This document shows positions 53,932-63,647 of a DNA stretch of 64,000 nt, piece by piece. The DNA is from Timburyella sp030842085 (lineage in GTDB: Bacteria > Bacillota > Clostridia > Oscillospirales > Acutalibacteraceae). The notes beneath the pieces are model-generated. The model was not told where the DNA came from. It did not search any database and saw only the letters and a list, made by a program, of their open reading frames with translations. The stretch covers positions 6,613 through 70,612 of the forward strand of contig JAUUSE010000004.1 in NCBI GenBank assembly GCA_030842085.1. The letters are read 5' to 3'. The translations under genes and the position numbers were made by a program. Every line of letters begins with the position of its first letter. Position 1 is the stretch's first letter.

Positions 53932-55213
53932 CTTCTCTTCTCACCCTCACTGAATTGGCGTGCGCCTTTAAGCCCTCTGATTCTGCGAACATTATAACAT
54001 CGTCCGCAGACCTTTCAAAGGCAGATTTTGTGTAATACATAAAGCTGGATTTTTTCACAAAGCTGTCAACCGAAAGCGGACTGAAAAATCTCGCTGTGCC
54101 AAGCGTCGGCAGCACGTGGTTTGGTCCTACGTAATAGTCGCCGAGCGGCTCAGGCGAATAATTGCCCAAAAACACCGAGCCGGCGTTGTCGATTTTGCCT
54201 ATGTAAGTCATCGGGTCCCTGGCCGATACCTCCAAATGCTCAGGTGCAAACTCATTGGCAAGCTCCACCGCTTTGTCCATATTTTCGCAAACTATTATGG
54301 CGGAGTTGTTCTCAATGGCCTTTTTTGCAATCTCTTTGCGCGGGAGGTTATTCAGCTGACGCTCCGTCTCCTTTTGTACAAGCTTGGCCGTCTCCATACT
54401 TACCGTGATGAGTATAGACGACGCCAAAACATCGTGTTCGGCCTGCGACAATAAATCGGCGGCGAGGTATTTGTAATTTGCGCTGTCGTCCGCCACTATG
54501 AGTATATCGCTGGGGCCGGCTATCATGTCTATGTCCGCCGCGCCGTATATCAGACGCTTGGCGGTAGCCACGTATATATTTCCCGGGCCGACTATTTTGT
54601 CTGCCTTAGGCACTGTTTCGGTGCCGTATGCAAGCGCTGCGACGGCCTGTGCGCCGCCCATGAGATATATTTTGTCAACGCCGGCTATATACGCCGCCGC
54701 TAAAATCGTCTTATTGGCTTCTTCCTTGCTTGGAGGAGTTACCATTACAATCTCTTTAACGCCGGCTATTTTTGCCGGTATAACGCACATAAGCACCGAC
54801 GATGGATATGCGGCGGTACCCCCCGGTACATATACGCCGACACGATGAAGGCCGCGTATGCGCTGGCCGAGTATTACCCCGTCCTCCTCGGTAGTCAGCC
54901 AGCTCTGCTGTACCTGGCGGCGGTGGAAACGCTCTATATTCGCTGCGGCACGGCGCAGCATCTCAAGATATTCGCCCTCGCACTGCTCCGCCGCTTTCCT
55001 TATATCCTCCCGGTCAAGTATGCGCTTTTCAGGTATAAATCCGTCAAATTTTTTCGAATATTTATCTACTGCGCTGTCGCCGTTTTCGCGCACGTCGTTT
55101 ATTATTTCCGTCACCGTTTGTGTGACGGCCTTATCTGTTTCGCCACTGCGGGTACGAAGCTCTTTTAAAAAATTCATTTCCGCTATCCCGTCGGCTTTAA
55201 TTATTCTTATCAT
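53924..55213 (-). CDS. hisD: Histidinol dehydrogenase
   Basis: 429 residues: YVPGGTAAYPSSVLMCVIPA, GPGNIYVATAKRLIYG, IAGPSDILIVAD, QAEHD, and PEHLEV motifs with zinc ligands. Last two steps of histidine synthesis. GAGAGGAG is 8 nt before the ATG. Confidence 0.98.
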   Translation of the reverse strand: MIRIIKADGIAEMNFLKELRTRSGETDKAVTQTVTEIINDVRENGDSAVDKYSKKFDGFIPEKRILDREDIRKAAEQCEGEYLEMLRRAAANIERFHRRQVQQSWLTTEEDGVILGQRIRGLHRVGVYVPGGTAAYPSSVLMCVIPAKIAGVKEIVMVTPPSKEEANKTILAAAYIAGVDKIYLMGGAQAVAALAYGTETVPKADKIVGPGNIYVATAKRLIYGAADIDMIAGPSDILIVADDSANYKYLAADLLSQAEHDVLASSILITVSMETAKLVQKETERQLNNLPRKEIAKKAIENNSAIIVCENMDKAVELANEFAPEHLEVSARDPMTYIGKIDNAGSVFLGNYSPEPLGDYYVGPNHVLPTLGTARFFSPLSVDSFVKKSSFMYYTKSAFERSADDVIMFAESEGLKAHANSVRVRREDV

Positions 55214-55677
55214 ACCAATTTCTCCTCTCTTTTGATTTTGTCAAGCGGCTTCTGCCCGAAAGTCAGGCAAGCCGCTTTATTGCATAAAATCCCTATCCGG
55301 CTATATTGCCAGGCTATGCTTAATCTGCCATGTATAATAGGTCTAGATTATGTTTTGTGCTGCTTTAAGCTGCCATGTGTCGAACAGAATATGGTTTTAA
55401 GCGTTTTTTGCGCGTATACTGCGTTAAAATTTTTGCCATACGGCAGTATGGCAGAAATTGTATGCCTTGCCCGCACGAAAACTTTCTTACTGAAAACTGC
55501 TTCGCATCTAAAACATCTGCGGCAGAGATAAACTTCTGCTTTTGAGATGGTCGGCCCGCTGACACACACCAAGGGCGAAAAAGTGAAAAAAGCAGCAGCG
55601 ACACATTTTAGGCACATTTGGTTCACTCCCGCCGGCTTAAGCGCTCATGACAAAGCTGCATATCTCTCAACACCGTT
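55214..55677. other. Gap inside the his cluster
   Basis: 464 nt between hisG and hisD. A minus-strand frame (ATG 55617, GGGAG 8 nt upstream, 89 codons, Cys-rich start CLKC and later CRRCFRC) is possible but the sequence is not protein-like. No T-box or attenuator leader peptide with His codons recognised. Confidence 0.35.
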
Positions 55678-56304
55678 TTAAAGCGACAGAGCCTTTATAA
55701 TACCGTTTGTAAATTTTTCTATTTCATTCTTCCGTGTTTTAAGGCTTGCCACGTTTACAAAATTCCTTGCAGATATCGGCATTATGTCCTCAATGACGAT
55801 AAGTCCGTTCTCTTTAAGCGTCTGGCCTGTTTCGACAATATCCACTATCGCGTCGGCAAGGCCGAGCAGCGGCGCAAGCTCAACCGAACCCTCGATTTTT
55901 ATAAGTCTTACGTCCATGCCGCGGCTTTCAAAATACTGCGACGCTATGTTCGGATATTTCGTAGCGACCGTCATCTCCCTGTGTCCGGTAAATATATCGC
56001 ATCCCTTAGGTCCGGCGACGGCAAACCGGCAGCGGCCGAAGCCGAGGTCGAGCATCTCATAGAAATTGCCGCCCTTTTCTGCTATAGTATCCTTTCCTAC
56101 AAAGCCTATGTCACATACCCCGTGCTCAACATATGTCAGCACATCATTAGCCTTGGCAAGCACCATTTCATACTCGCCTACCGGAAGTATAAGCCTGCGG
56201 CCCTTATTTTTAAGCTCAGTACAGTCAAGCCCCATTTTCTCAAAAAGCTCCACTGCGCTTTTTTCCAGCCTGCCCTTTGTAAGCGCTATCCTTATCGGCC
56301 TCAT
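55678..56304 (-). CDS. hisG: ATP phosphoribosyltransferase, short form
   Basis: 208 residues, the short HisG_S type lacking the C-terminal ACT-like domain, so it depends on HisZ. IALTKGRLEKSAVELFEKMG, DVLTYVEHGVCDIGFVGKD and DIVETGQTLKENGL are conserved. Overlaps hisZ as ATGA. First committed step of histidine synthesis. Confidence 0.97.
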   Translation of the reverse strand: MRPIRIALTKGRLEKSAVELFEKMGLDCTELKNKGRRLILPVGEYEMVLAKANDVLTYVEHGVCDIGFVGKDTIAEKGGNFYEMLDLGFGRCRFAVAGPKGCDIFTGHREMTVATKYPNIASQYFESRGMDVRLIKIEGSVELAPLLGLADAIVDIVETGQTLKENGLIVIEDIMPISARNFVNVASLKTRKNEIEKFTNGIIKALSL

Positions 56305-57512
56305 AAATTCACCTCAATATCAACTGTTTTAATATTATCTGATACAATATACACTTTCTTTGCGCCAAGCTCTTTTGCATAGCTTACGGCGCCCTCCTCA
56401 CCGCCGGAAGAGCAAATTCTGCTTATGCATCCATTGTCTGCAAGCTTTCCGGCAAGTATAACGGCCTGCGCTTCATATCCGCGCTCGGCGTATATCACCG
56501 CGTCAATTTTAGACATAAGCTTATCGCCTTTAGAAGCTATAAGAGTTGAAATAAGGGCATTGTTCTCTACCGCAAAGCCGGTCGCCGGCATTGGACGCCC
56601 GAATTTTTCCATCAGCCCGTCATATCTTCCGCCGGATATAACTGTGTTGCCGTAACCGTTTATGTAGCCGCGGAACACTACTCCCGTATAATAGTTGTTG
56701 CGGTGTACCATTCCCAAATCAAGATTTATATTAGCATCTGGCGAGATTTCCGACAGCTTTGAATACAGCTCTCTGAGATAATCCAGATACTCCATAGCCT
56801 CACCGTTGCCGGCACAGAGCTTCTCCGCCTCGTCCAATATCTCAGCGCCGCCGTAAAGGCTCGGCAGCAGCTTTAACACCTTTGCCGACGGACTGTCGTT
56901 AATGCCGCTCAGTATCAGCGAAAGCTCCGCATAATTCTTGGACTCTATGCTTCTGCGTATTTCTTCTTTTTTCTCATCATCGACGCCAAGCCCCCTTACC
57001 AGACTGCCAAAAAATCCGGCATGGCCTAATTCCATAGCATAATCCGATATGCCGCATTTCTCAAACACCTTAACCGCCATGTCAAGCACTTCCAAGTCTG
57101 CAGCAAGGCCCTTGGCGCCTATAAGCTCTATGCCCGACTGCGTGATTTCGTTTTCGTGTCCGCTGCCGTTCATATTTACCTTAAATATATTTTCTGTATA
57201 ATACAGTCTTATCGGGGCCGGCACATCCTTAAGCCGGGTGGAAACCAGCCGCGCTATCGGAATGGTCATATCCGGCCGCAGCGCCATTATTCGGCCGCTC
57301 ACAGACGTCAGCTTATACATCTGTTCCTGCGGTATGCCCAGCATATCGTCGTCAAATAAGTCATAATATTCCACTGTCGGAGTAATAGCCCTGCTGTAAC
57401 CGCGCATTGTAAATAAATCGGTTATAATCCTTTCTATTTCCGCTTTGGCCGCGCATTCCTCATACAGCATATCCTTAAGCCCTTCCGGCGTCTTTTTCAT
57501 ATATTTTTTCAA
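56301..57512 (-). CDS. hisZ: ATP phosphoribosyltransferase regulatory subunit
   Basis: 403 residues, class-II histidyl-tRNA-synthetase-like fold: TPEGLKDMLYEECAAKAEIE, the motif-2 region LRPDMTIPIARL, and GGRYDGLMEKFG. It lacks the tRNA-synthetase HisRS-specific motifs and is paired with the short HisG, so HisZ. TTG start 57512 with GAGG 8 nt upstream; consensus promoter at 57563. Confidence 0.94.
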   Translation of the reverse strand: MKKYMKKTPEGLKDMLYEECAAKAEIERIITDLFTMRGYSRAITPTVEYYDLFDDDMLGIPQEQMYKLTSVSGRIMALRPDMTIPIARLVSTRLKDVPAPIRLYYTENIFKVNMNGSGHENEITQSGIELIGAKGLAADLEVLDMAVKVFEKCGISDYAMELGHAGFFGSLVRGLGVDDEKKEEIRRSIESKNYAELSLILSGINDSPSAKVLKLLPSLYGGAEILDEAEKLCAGNGEAMEYLDYLRELYSKLSEISPDANINLDLGMVHRNNYYTGVVFRGYINGYGNTVISGGRYDGLMEKFGRPMPATGFAVENNALISTLIASKGDKLMSKIDAVIYAERGYEAQAVILAGKLADNGCISRICSSGGEEGAVSYAKELGAKKVYIVSDNIKTVDIEVNL

Positions 57513-57562
57513 GCTATCGCCCTCACCTTCACTTTAATACATTAACACGATAATCTAATAAC

Positions 57563-57591
57563 AGGATATCAGAGTAATACAATTTTGTCAA
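57563..57591 (-). promoter_or_regulatory. Sigma-A promoter of the his operon
   Basis: Minus strand TTGACA, 17-bp spacer, TATCCT; start about 45 nt before hisZ, leaving no room for a T-box leader. Confidence 0.7.
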
Positions 57592-58063
57592 GCACAATAT
57601 TTTTCTGAGTATATATAACACCATATATACCATGCCGGGCACGAGCAGCAATATTAAATATGGTTTACACCCGTACGGCAAGGGGCATTCCATCTGACGG
57701 ACAATACCGCAGATTAAAAGCAGCAATCTGATTTTATAAAGTATGGTTAGCCAAAATCTTCCGCAAATCAGGGGGCATGCGTCAGCTGTGAAATGAGGCT
57801 TTATTTCCGTATTTTTCAACTATCTCGCGCAATTTTTGCTTACATCACTTGCTGCGGCATCAATAAACAGGCGGCAATTTTTTATGAATGATATTTTTAT
57901 CCTCCAAAAAACTCATATAACAGCTTTTGCCCTATTTAAACCTAAGCCTTCGGATCCGCCTAAAAACATCTGCCTTCGTCACATATGCAACTTACAGGAG
58001 TGATGACCGCGTTATTAAGTATATTATCATTGAATCATCCTTGACAAAGTGATATTTGCCGCC
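57592..58063. other. Intergenic between his and transketolase genes
   Basis: No credible gene; a 96-codon minus frame (57529-57819) overlaps the his promoter and lacks an SD. Confidence 0.5.
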
Positions 58064-58111
58064 AAAATTAAAGCCGGAATATCACTCGTTTGTACTAAGT
58101 GGTATTCCGGC
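58064..58111 (-). terminator. Terminator of the split transketolase operon
   Basis: 14-bp stem GCCGGAATACCACT/AGTGATATTCCGGC (one wobble), 11-nt loop, then TTTAATTTT, shortly after the stop. Confidence 0.85.
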
Positions 58112-58126
58112 GAATATTTATAAATA

Positions 58127-59077
58127 TTAATTCTTTTTTGCCTTTATGGCCGCTTTGGCTTTCTTTACTATCTGCTCTGCCGTGAGATTGAAATATTTAA
58201 GCACATCGGCCGCAGGTCCGGATATTCCAAAGGTGTCCTCTGTGCCGACGCGCAGCACTGGTACAGGATAATTTTCACATATAACCTCGGCCACTGCGCC
58301 GCCAAGCCCGCCTATTACAGAATGCTCCTCAGCAGTGACTATCGCACCCGTCTTAGCGGCGGATTCTATTATTATGTCCTTGTCAATTGGCTTAATGGTG
58401 TGCATATTGATTATGCGTGCGCTTATTCCTTCCGCCTTAAGCATGTCATAAGCTATAAGCGCCTCGTTTACCATAAGGCCGGTAGCTATTACCGTGACGT
58501 CTTCACCGTCGTGAAGCATAACTCCCTTGCCCATTTTAAACTCATAGCTGTCGTCGTTTATGACCGGCACTGCGAGCCGTCCAAGCCTCAGATATACCGG
58601 ACCTTCATATTCCGCCGCGGCTATTACCGCCTTATATGCCTCTACCGCGTCGGCGGGATTTATTATCGTCATGCCGGGAATGGTGCGCATCAGCGCTATA
58701 TCCTCGTTGCACTGATGGGTGGCGCCGTCCTCGCCTACCGACATGCCGGCATGCGTAGCGCCTATTTTCACGTTAAGGTGCGTATAGCCAATAGAGTTGC
58801 GTACCTGCTCATAAGCACGGCCGGCCGCAAACATCGCAAAAGAGCTCGCAAAAACCAGCTTGCCGGTTGCTGCAATTCCCGCCGCAATGGACATCATATT
58901 CTGCTCGGCTATGCCCGCGTTAAAGAAACGCTCAGGATATACCTTTGCGAAATCGCCCGTCTTAGTCGAGCCCGAAAGGTCGGCGTCCAGCACCATCATA
59001 TCTTTATATCTGCCGCCAAGCTCTACCAGCGCTTTGCCGTATGCTTCACGGGTCGCTTTCTTTATCGTCTCTGCCAT
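58127..59077 (-). CDS. Transketolase, C-terminal subunit
   Basis: 316 residues: pyrimidine-binding and C-terminal domains. Motifs: DADLSGSTKTGDFAKVYPERFFNAGIAEQNM (catalytic Glu) and GATHAGMSVGEDGATHQ. Works with the N-terminal subunit encoded 110 nt upstream. GGGG precedes the ATG. Split transketolase is common in Clostridia and Archaea. Confidence 0.95.
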   Translation of the reverse strand: MAETIKKATREAYGKALVELGGRYKDMMVLDADLSGSTKTGDFAKVYPERFFNAGIAEQNMMSIAAGIAATGKLVFASSFAMFAAGRAYEQVRNSIGYTHLNVKIGATHAGMSVGEDGATHQCNEDIALMRTIPGMTIINPADAVEAYKAVIAAAEYEGPVYLRLGRLAVPVINDDSYEFKMGKGVMLHDGEDVTVIATGLMVNEALIAYDMLKAEGISARIINMHTIKPIDKDIIIESAAKTGAIVTAEEHSVIGGLGGAVAEVICENYPVPVLRVGTEDTFGISGPAADVLKYFNLTAEQIVKKAKAAIKAKKN

Positions 59078-59187
59078 AATTATACCCCTTTTTTATATAT
59101 TCCGATTAAATTACCGCTTAAACTTTTTATTTGTAAAAATGCACTAAGCAGTCTGTATTTTCCATGACCGTTAAATTATAGCGCAAA

Positions 59188-60024
59188 TTACAGCTTCTCA
59201 TATGCAGCTTTGAGTTCTGCCATCGCCTGCTCAGCCTGTTCGCCGGCTGCCGCCTTGCCATGCCAGTCAGCCACATTCTCCATAAATGAAACGCCCTTGC
59301 CCTTTACCGTCTTTGCGATTATAACCGACGGCTTGTCCTTTACCTGCTTTGCCTTCTTTACCGCGTCCTCTATCTGGTCAAAATCATGGCCGTCTATTTC
59401 AAATACCGCCCAGCCAAAAGCTTCAAACTTTTTATCTATCGGCTTGGGGGAATTTACATCTTCTATATTTCCGTCTATCTGTAAATCGTTGTTGTCAACA
59501 AATGCTATGAGATTATCCAGCTTTTTATGAGCAGCAAACATTGCCGCCTCCCATACCTGTCCTTCCTCTATTTCGCCGTCGCCTAACAGTGTATAAACCC
59601 TGTAGCTGTCGCCCGAAGCCTTTGCCGACAGCGCCATGCCGGCTGCCGCAGATATTCCCTGTCCCAAAGAACCGGTGGACATATCTATACCGGGAATTTT
59701 GTTCATATCAGGGTGACCCTGAAGCATGCCGCCTATCTTTCTAAGATTTTTTATCTCGCCAAAGTCGAAAAAGCCCTTCAGTGCCAAAACGGAATAAAGC
59801 GCCGGTGCGCAGTGCCCCTTTGAAAGCACGAAACGGTCGCGATCAGCCTTTTTGGGATTTTTGGGGTCGACGTTCATCTCGCAGAAGTACAGATATGTTA
59901 TAATATCCGCCGCCGACAGAGAACCGCCCGGGTGCCCGGATTTCGCCTCCGTTGTGCCTTCAATAACACCCATTCTGACTTTGCATGCTGTCTTAAGCAG
60001 CATATTCTTTTGTGCCTGCTCCAT
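59188..60024 (-). CDS. Transketolase, N-terminal (TPP/PP-binding) subunit
   Basis: 278 residues: SGHPGGSLSAADI, GHCAPALYSVLAL, GSLGQGISAAAGMAL and GDGEIEEGQVWEAAMFAAHKKLDNLIAFVDNN, the thiamine-diphosphate motif. Lacks the pyrimidine domain, which the next gene supplies. GGAGG is 7 nt before the ATG. Confidence 0.96.
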   Translation of the reverse strand: MEQAQKNMLLKTACKVRMGVIEGTTEAKSGHPGGSLSAADIITYLYFCEMNVDPKNPKKADRDRFVLSKGHCAPALYSVLALKGFFDFGEIKNLRKIGGMLQGHPDMNKIPGIDMSTGSLGQGISAAAGMALSAKASGDSYRVYTLLGDGEIEEGQVWEAAMFAAHKKLDNLIAFVDNNDLQIDGNIEDVNSPKPIDKKFEAFGWAVFEIDGHDFDQIEDAVKKAKQVKDKPSVIIAKTVKGKGVSFMENVADWHGKAAAGEQAEQAMAELKAAYEKL

Positions 60025-60159
60025 TGTTCATCCTCCAAATTTTTATATAAAGGGCAATGCCCTGTAGTTTATTGTGCTGAAAAAGTCAAAATCACCAAGC
60101 CCGCATATCAGCCGGCCGCTTATAAAACCAAATATATCAAGCCGCCGCTTAATATGCGA

Positions 60160-60972
60160 TTATTTATTTACACAGGTTAAAATATGCTCTATGTAATCCG
60201 CCACAGCGCCTTCTTCCACCGGACGCGCTATATATTCGCACAGCGCCTTAATATCGTCCGGCGCCCCATCCGGAGCCGCTGCATGCGCCGCTGCCTTAAG
60301 CATGCCGACGTCGTTGTAATAATCGCCTATGGCATATACATTTTCAGGCTGTATGCATAGATATTTTATAAGCTCCGGCAGCGCCGTACCCTTATTTACA
60401 CCGTGACTTAATATTTCAAAATACGGTATGCCTGAACGGACAAAATCCAGCTCCGGCGCATCCAGTGAAACAGCATAGCGCTCCAGCTCCGGCATTACCT
60501 CCGGCGGCGCCGTAAGCAATACCTTAAGCCAGCTTATATCTGCAATATCATCTATGCTCGATGTTATAAAACCAAGGTTTTCCTGCTCCACATGCCGTTT
60601 TGTAAGCGCCGTATTTCTTATCATATATATATCGTCTTCAGTATGTACCTCTATACCGGCCTCATCGAACCTGTCGTATATCGACCGAACAATTCCGACA
60701 ACCGTCTGAGGCATCTTTTTGGTCATTATAAATTTGCCCTTTGAATAATCATAAAGCGCGGCGCCGTTAAATGTTATAACCGGAGCGTTTATCTCAATTT
60801 TTTTTGCATACTGCATAGCCGCCTTATATGACCGCCCCGTTGCTATTGTAAAATAATGTCCCGCCGTCTTAAGTTTTGCCGCCGCTTCAACATTTATCGC
60901 CGGCATACCCATCTTCGACGTTACCAACGTACCGTCTATATCAGAAATAAGCAGGATTTTCTCTTTCGCCAT
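60160..60972 (-). CDS. Cof-type HAD phosphatase
   Basis: 270 residues. DxD motif LLISDIDGTLV, TGRSYKAAM, lysine region, and GDYYNDVGMLKAA (motif IV), type IIB cap. Substrate likely a sugar phosphate or nucleotide; undetermined. Overlaps the rluD gene by 32 nt, in the lspA-rluD operon. Confidence 0.92.
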   Translation of the reverse strand: MAKEKILLISDIDGTLVTSKMGMPAINVEAAAKLKTAGHYFTIATGRSYKAAMQYAKKIEINAPVITFNGAALYDYSKGKFIMTKKMPQTVVGIVRSIYDRFDEAGIEVHTEDDIYMIRNTALTKRHVEQENLGFITSSIDDIADISWLKVLLTAPPEVMPELERYAVSLDAPELDFVRSGIPYFEILSHGVNKGTALPELIKYLCIQPENVYAIGDYYNDVGMLKAAAHAAAPDGAPDDIKALCEYIARPVEEGAVADYIEHILTCVNK

Positions 60973-61894
60973 ATACCCTCCGCAAACTCTTTAGAAAATT
61001 TGTGAAATATTCGGGAAGCGCTGCCTCAAATTCCATGTACTCCCCGCTTATAGGATGTATAAAACCAATTTTTTTAGCATGAAGACATTGATAATCAAGC
61101 CCGGCTATTTTCCTCTTCGAATATACCGGGTCGCCCGCCACCGGATGTCCTATATACGCCATATGCACACGGATTTGATGCGTCCGACCCGTTTCCAGCC
61201 TAAGGCGCATATGTGTATATCCGTCATAATATGTAAGAACTTTATAGTGTGTGACAGCCGGCTTGGAATTTATATCAGTTACCGCCATCTGCTTCCTTTT
61301 TATCTTGTGCCGGCCAATGGGCGCATTAACAGTGCCGGATGTATTCTTAACATGTCCTAACACCACGGCTTCATACTCTCTTGTAAAACTGTGCGCCTTT
61401 ATCTGCTCGGCAAGGCCTCTGTGCGCTTCGTCGGTCTTTGCAACCATGAGCAGTCCGCTCGTTCCCTTGTCAATGCGATGCACTATGCCGGGACGCTGAA
61501 CGCCGTTGATACCAGACAAAGAATCGCCGCAATGGTAAAGCAGTGCGTTTACCAGCGTTCCGGAGGTATTCCCCGACGCCGGATGCACTACCATTCCCTG
61601 CGGTTTATTCACTACAATCACTGCGCTGTCCTCATAAACTATGTCAAGCGGAATGTTTTCCGGCTCAGCCTCAAGCGACACCGGCTCGGGCAGTGTGATT
61701 TCAATATAATCTCCTGGATTTATTACAGCGCTGCGTACTACCTGCCCGCCGTTTATCGTCACACGCCCGTCATCTATGAGCTTTGCTATGTAGCTGCGCG
61801 ACATGTCCGGCAGCCTGCTTGCTAAAGCCTTGTCCACACGGACAGCATCAGACTCTTCTGCTGTAATGCCGATAATTCGCATATCTTCCATCAT
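60941..61894 (-). CDS. rluD: Ribosomal large subunit pseudouridine synthase, RluD type
   Basis: 317 residues: S4 RNA-binding domain (VDKALASRLPDMSRSYIAKLIDDGRVTING) and catalytic GIVHRIDKGTSGLLMVAKTD with the active Asp. ATG shares the final A of the lspA stop. Precise target uridines unknown. Confidence 0.93.
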   Translation of the reverse strand: MMEDMRIIGITAEESDAVRVDKALASRLPDMSRSYIAKLIDDGRVTINGGQVVRSAVINPGDYIEITLPEPVSLEAEPENIPLDIVYEDSAVIVVNKPQGMVVHPASGNTSGTLVNALLYHCGDSLSGINGVQRPGIVHRIDKGTSGLLMVAKTDEAHRGLAEQIKAHSFTREYEAVVLGHVKNTSGTVNAPIGRHKIKRKQMAVTDINSKPAVTHYKVLTYYDGYTHMRLRLETGRTHQIRVHMAYIGHPVAGDPVYSKRKIAGLDYQCLHAKKIGFIHPISGEYMEFEAALPEYFTNFLKSLRRVYGERENPAYF

Positions 61895-62397
61895 TACTCA
61901 GCCTTATTTTTCTTTACCGACGATTCTGATATGTCGATTATAAAATAAAACATAGCGCAGATTACGCCAATAACAACAAAACAGTCTGCTATATTAAATA
62001 TGAAAAAATTATCTAAAAAGCCAAGCTTTATATCAATAAAGTCTATGACATAGCCTCTGAAAACACGGTCAAGCATGTTGCCTATGCCGCCCGCCATTAC
62101 CAGCGTCATCGCGCACAGCATGAGCTTTGACTTCATTTTGCCAGATAATATTATAAAAAAGCAGGCAAGCACTACTATTGCCGTAACTGTCATAAAAATC
62201 CATCTGTGATCTGATAAAATTCCTCCAACCGCGCCAGTGTTCTGAACATAGGTAAAGTCCAAAATTCCTTCAATTGCAGTCTGAGATTCGTGCAGCTGAA
62301 AATTGCTTATTATATAAAATTTAGTAAGTTGGTCCAGCAGCACAAAAAAGGCCGCAACAGCCAACGGAACAATCCGCACTGTAATTTTTTCTCTCAT
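61894..62397 (-). CDS. lspA: Lipoprotein signal peptidase
   Basis: 167 residues, four membrane segments, catalytic Asp in GNMLDRVFRGYVIDFID and FNIADCFVVIGV. Cleaves lipobox signal peptides such as that of the lipoprotein at 11362-12006. Start 62397, 9 nt after the divIVA stop. Confidence 0.97.
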   Translation of the reverse strand: MREKITVRIVPLAVAAFFVLLDQLTKFYIISNFQLHESQTAIEGILDFTYVQNTGAVGGILSDHRWIFMTVTAIVVLACFFIILSGKMKSKLMLCAMTLVMAGGIGNMLDRVFRGYVIDFIDIKLGFLDNFFIFNIADCFVVIGVICAMFYFIIDISESSVKKNKAE

Positions 62398-62406
62398 ATA
62401 TATTTC

Positions 62407-63522
62407 CTATTTTCTGTGTTTAAAAAATCCGAAACCGGCCTTTTCGTCTTCATTCTCATCGTCATCTTCAAGATTATATCCGCCGAACTTCAGCCGGCCG
62501 TTATCAGACGATACATCAAAATCATCGTCATCGTCGTCCGAAAAATCATCAAGGCTTACCTTAAATCCGCCGACAGGACGCTGTGCATTATCAGACTGAG
62601 CAGAAGTATTTATCTCCGAATTAACCTCGCTCTTAAAAGAATAGCCCTGTGCCATTTCAGCCTCTGCAGGCGCATTTGTCTCAGCATAAGCTCCGCCGCT
62701 TTCATACTGATTTGCTGTATTATCAGACGCCGCTTCCGCTGCGCCGTCGCTTATCTCAGCCTCTTCTGAGTATATCTCCCGCTCATCCGATTTATCGCTC
62801 ATCTCAACCTGCTGCGGCTCATATTCTGCAGAAACATCCCCCACAGGCTCCACATCAGATTCGTCATCATCTATGTCAATTGGCTTTATTTCTATCTGAA
62901 AATCGTCGTTTAATATATGATTGCCGCCGAGGTTATCTACTGCTTCCTCCGCCGCAGAAATGGGGTCGGCGTCCAGCAGCTCCGACAGCTTGTCTATCTG
63001 CTCAAGATGCGCCTTATAATATGAAAGCAATCTGCCTCTGAAATTCGAAGCATCCTCTTTTATCTTCATATACGCATCATGCTGAGACGCAACGCTCGTA
63101 TTGGCAGCATTTAATATTGCCTCCGCCTTTTCGGTGGCATCAGCTATTAGGTCGGTAGCGCGCTTTTTCGCTTCTTCCATCATCTCTGCCGACTGCGCCT
63201 GCGCTTCTGACACAAGCTTATCGCGTTTTTCCTCGGCCTTGCCCACAAGTTCATCATGCGTTTTCTGGGCATCCTTTTTAAGCTGGTCAGCCAGGCGCTG
63301 CGCATTTACAAGCGCTATATGTATGCTGTCCTCATCACTGCGATACTCTTCTATCTTTGACGCAAGTACTTCCAGCTTCTTTTTCAGCTCGGCGTTCTCC
63401 TTATTAAGCGTCTCAACCGTAATGGCAACATCTTCAATAAAATAATCAACATCTGTAGATTTGTAGCCGCCCACCGTTGATTTATTAAACTCTACGCTGC
63501 GAATTTCTTCCGGAGTAAACAT
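62407..63522 (-). CDS. divIVA: DivIVA-domain cell-division/polarity protein
   Basis: 371 residues. N-terminal DivIVA membrane-binding segment (MFTPEEIRSVEFNKSTVGGYKSTDVDYFIEDV), a long coiled coil to about 200, and a disordered acidic C-terminus with DDDDDD and a late FGFFKHRK. Much longer tail than Bacillus DivIVA. sepF precedes it, as in division-gene clusters. GGGAGG precedes the ATG. Confidence 0.95.
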   Translation of the reverse strand: MFTPEEIRSVEFNKSTVGGYKSTDVDYFIEDVAITVETLNKENAELKKKLEVLASKIEEYRSDEDSIHIALVNAQRLADQLKKDAQKTHDELVGKAEEKRDKLVSEAQAQSAEMMEEAKKRATDLIADATEKAEAILNAANTSVASQHDAYMKIKEDASNFRGRLLSYYKAHLEQIDKLSELLDADPISAAEEAVDNLGGNHILNDDFQIEIKPIDIDDDESDVEPVGDVSAEYEPQQVEMSDKSDEREIYSEEAEISDGAAEAASDNTANQYESGGAYAETNAPAEAEMAQGYSFKSEVNSEINTSAQSDNAQRPVGGFKVSLDDFSDDDDDDFDVSSDNGRLKFGGYNLEDDDENEDEKAGFGFFKHRK

Positions 63523-63647
63523 TTATAATTACCTCCCAAAACTTATATCTGATAAAATATAATTTTAAATTAAGCCCACAAGCTTTTATAATATGTATAT
63601 TAAAATAAATTCTCTTAATACATACTTTTTAAGACAGGCTTATATAT

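Noticed and set aside
55348..55617. Cys-rich 89-codon frame between hisG and hisD
   Set aside because: An SD-like GGGAG is present but the sequence is not protein-like and a second frame overlaps it; kept only as a remark.
57529..57819. 96-codon frame upstream of hisZ
   Set aside because: Overlaps the consensus his promoter, has a TTG start without SD.
57513..58063. T-box or His leader-peptide attenuator before hisZ
   Set aside because: The promoter lies only about 45 nt before the start codon and no T-box motif or run of His codons was found.
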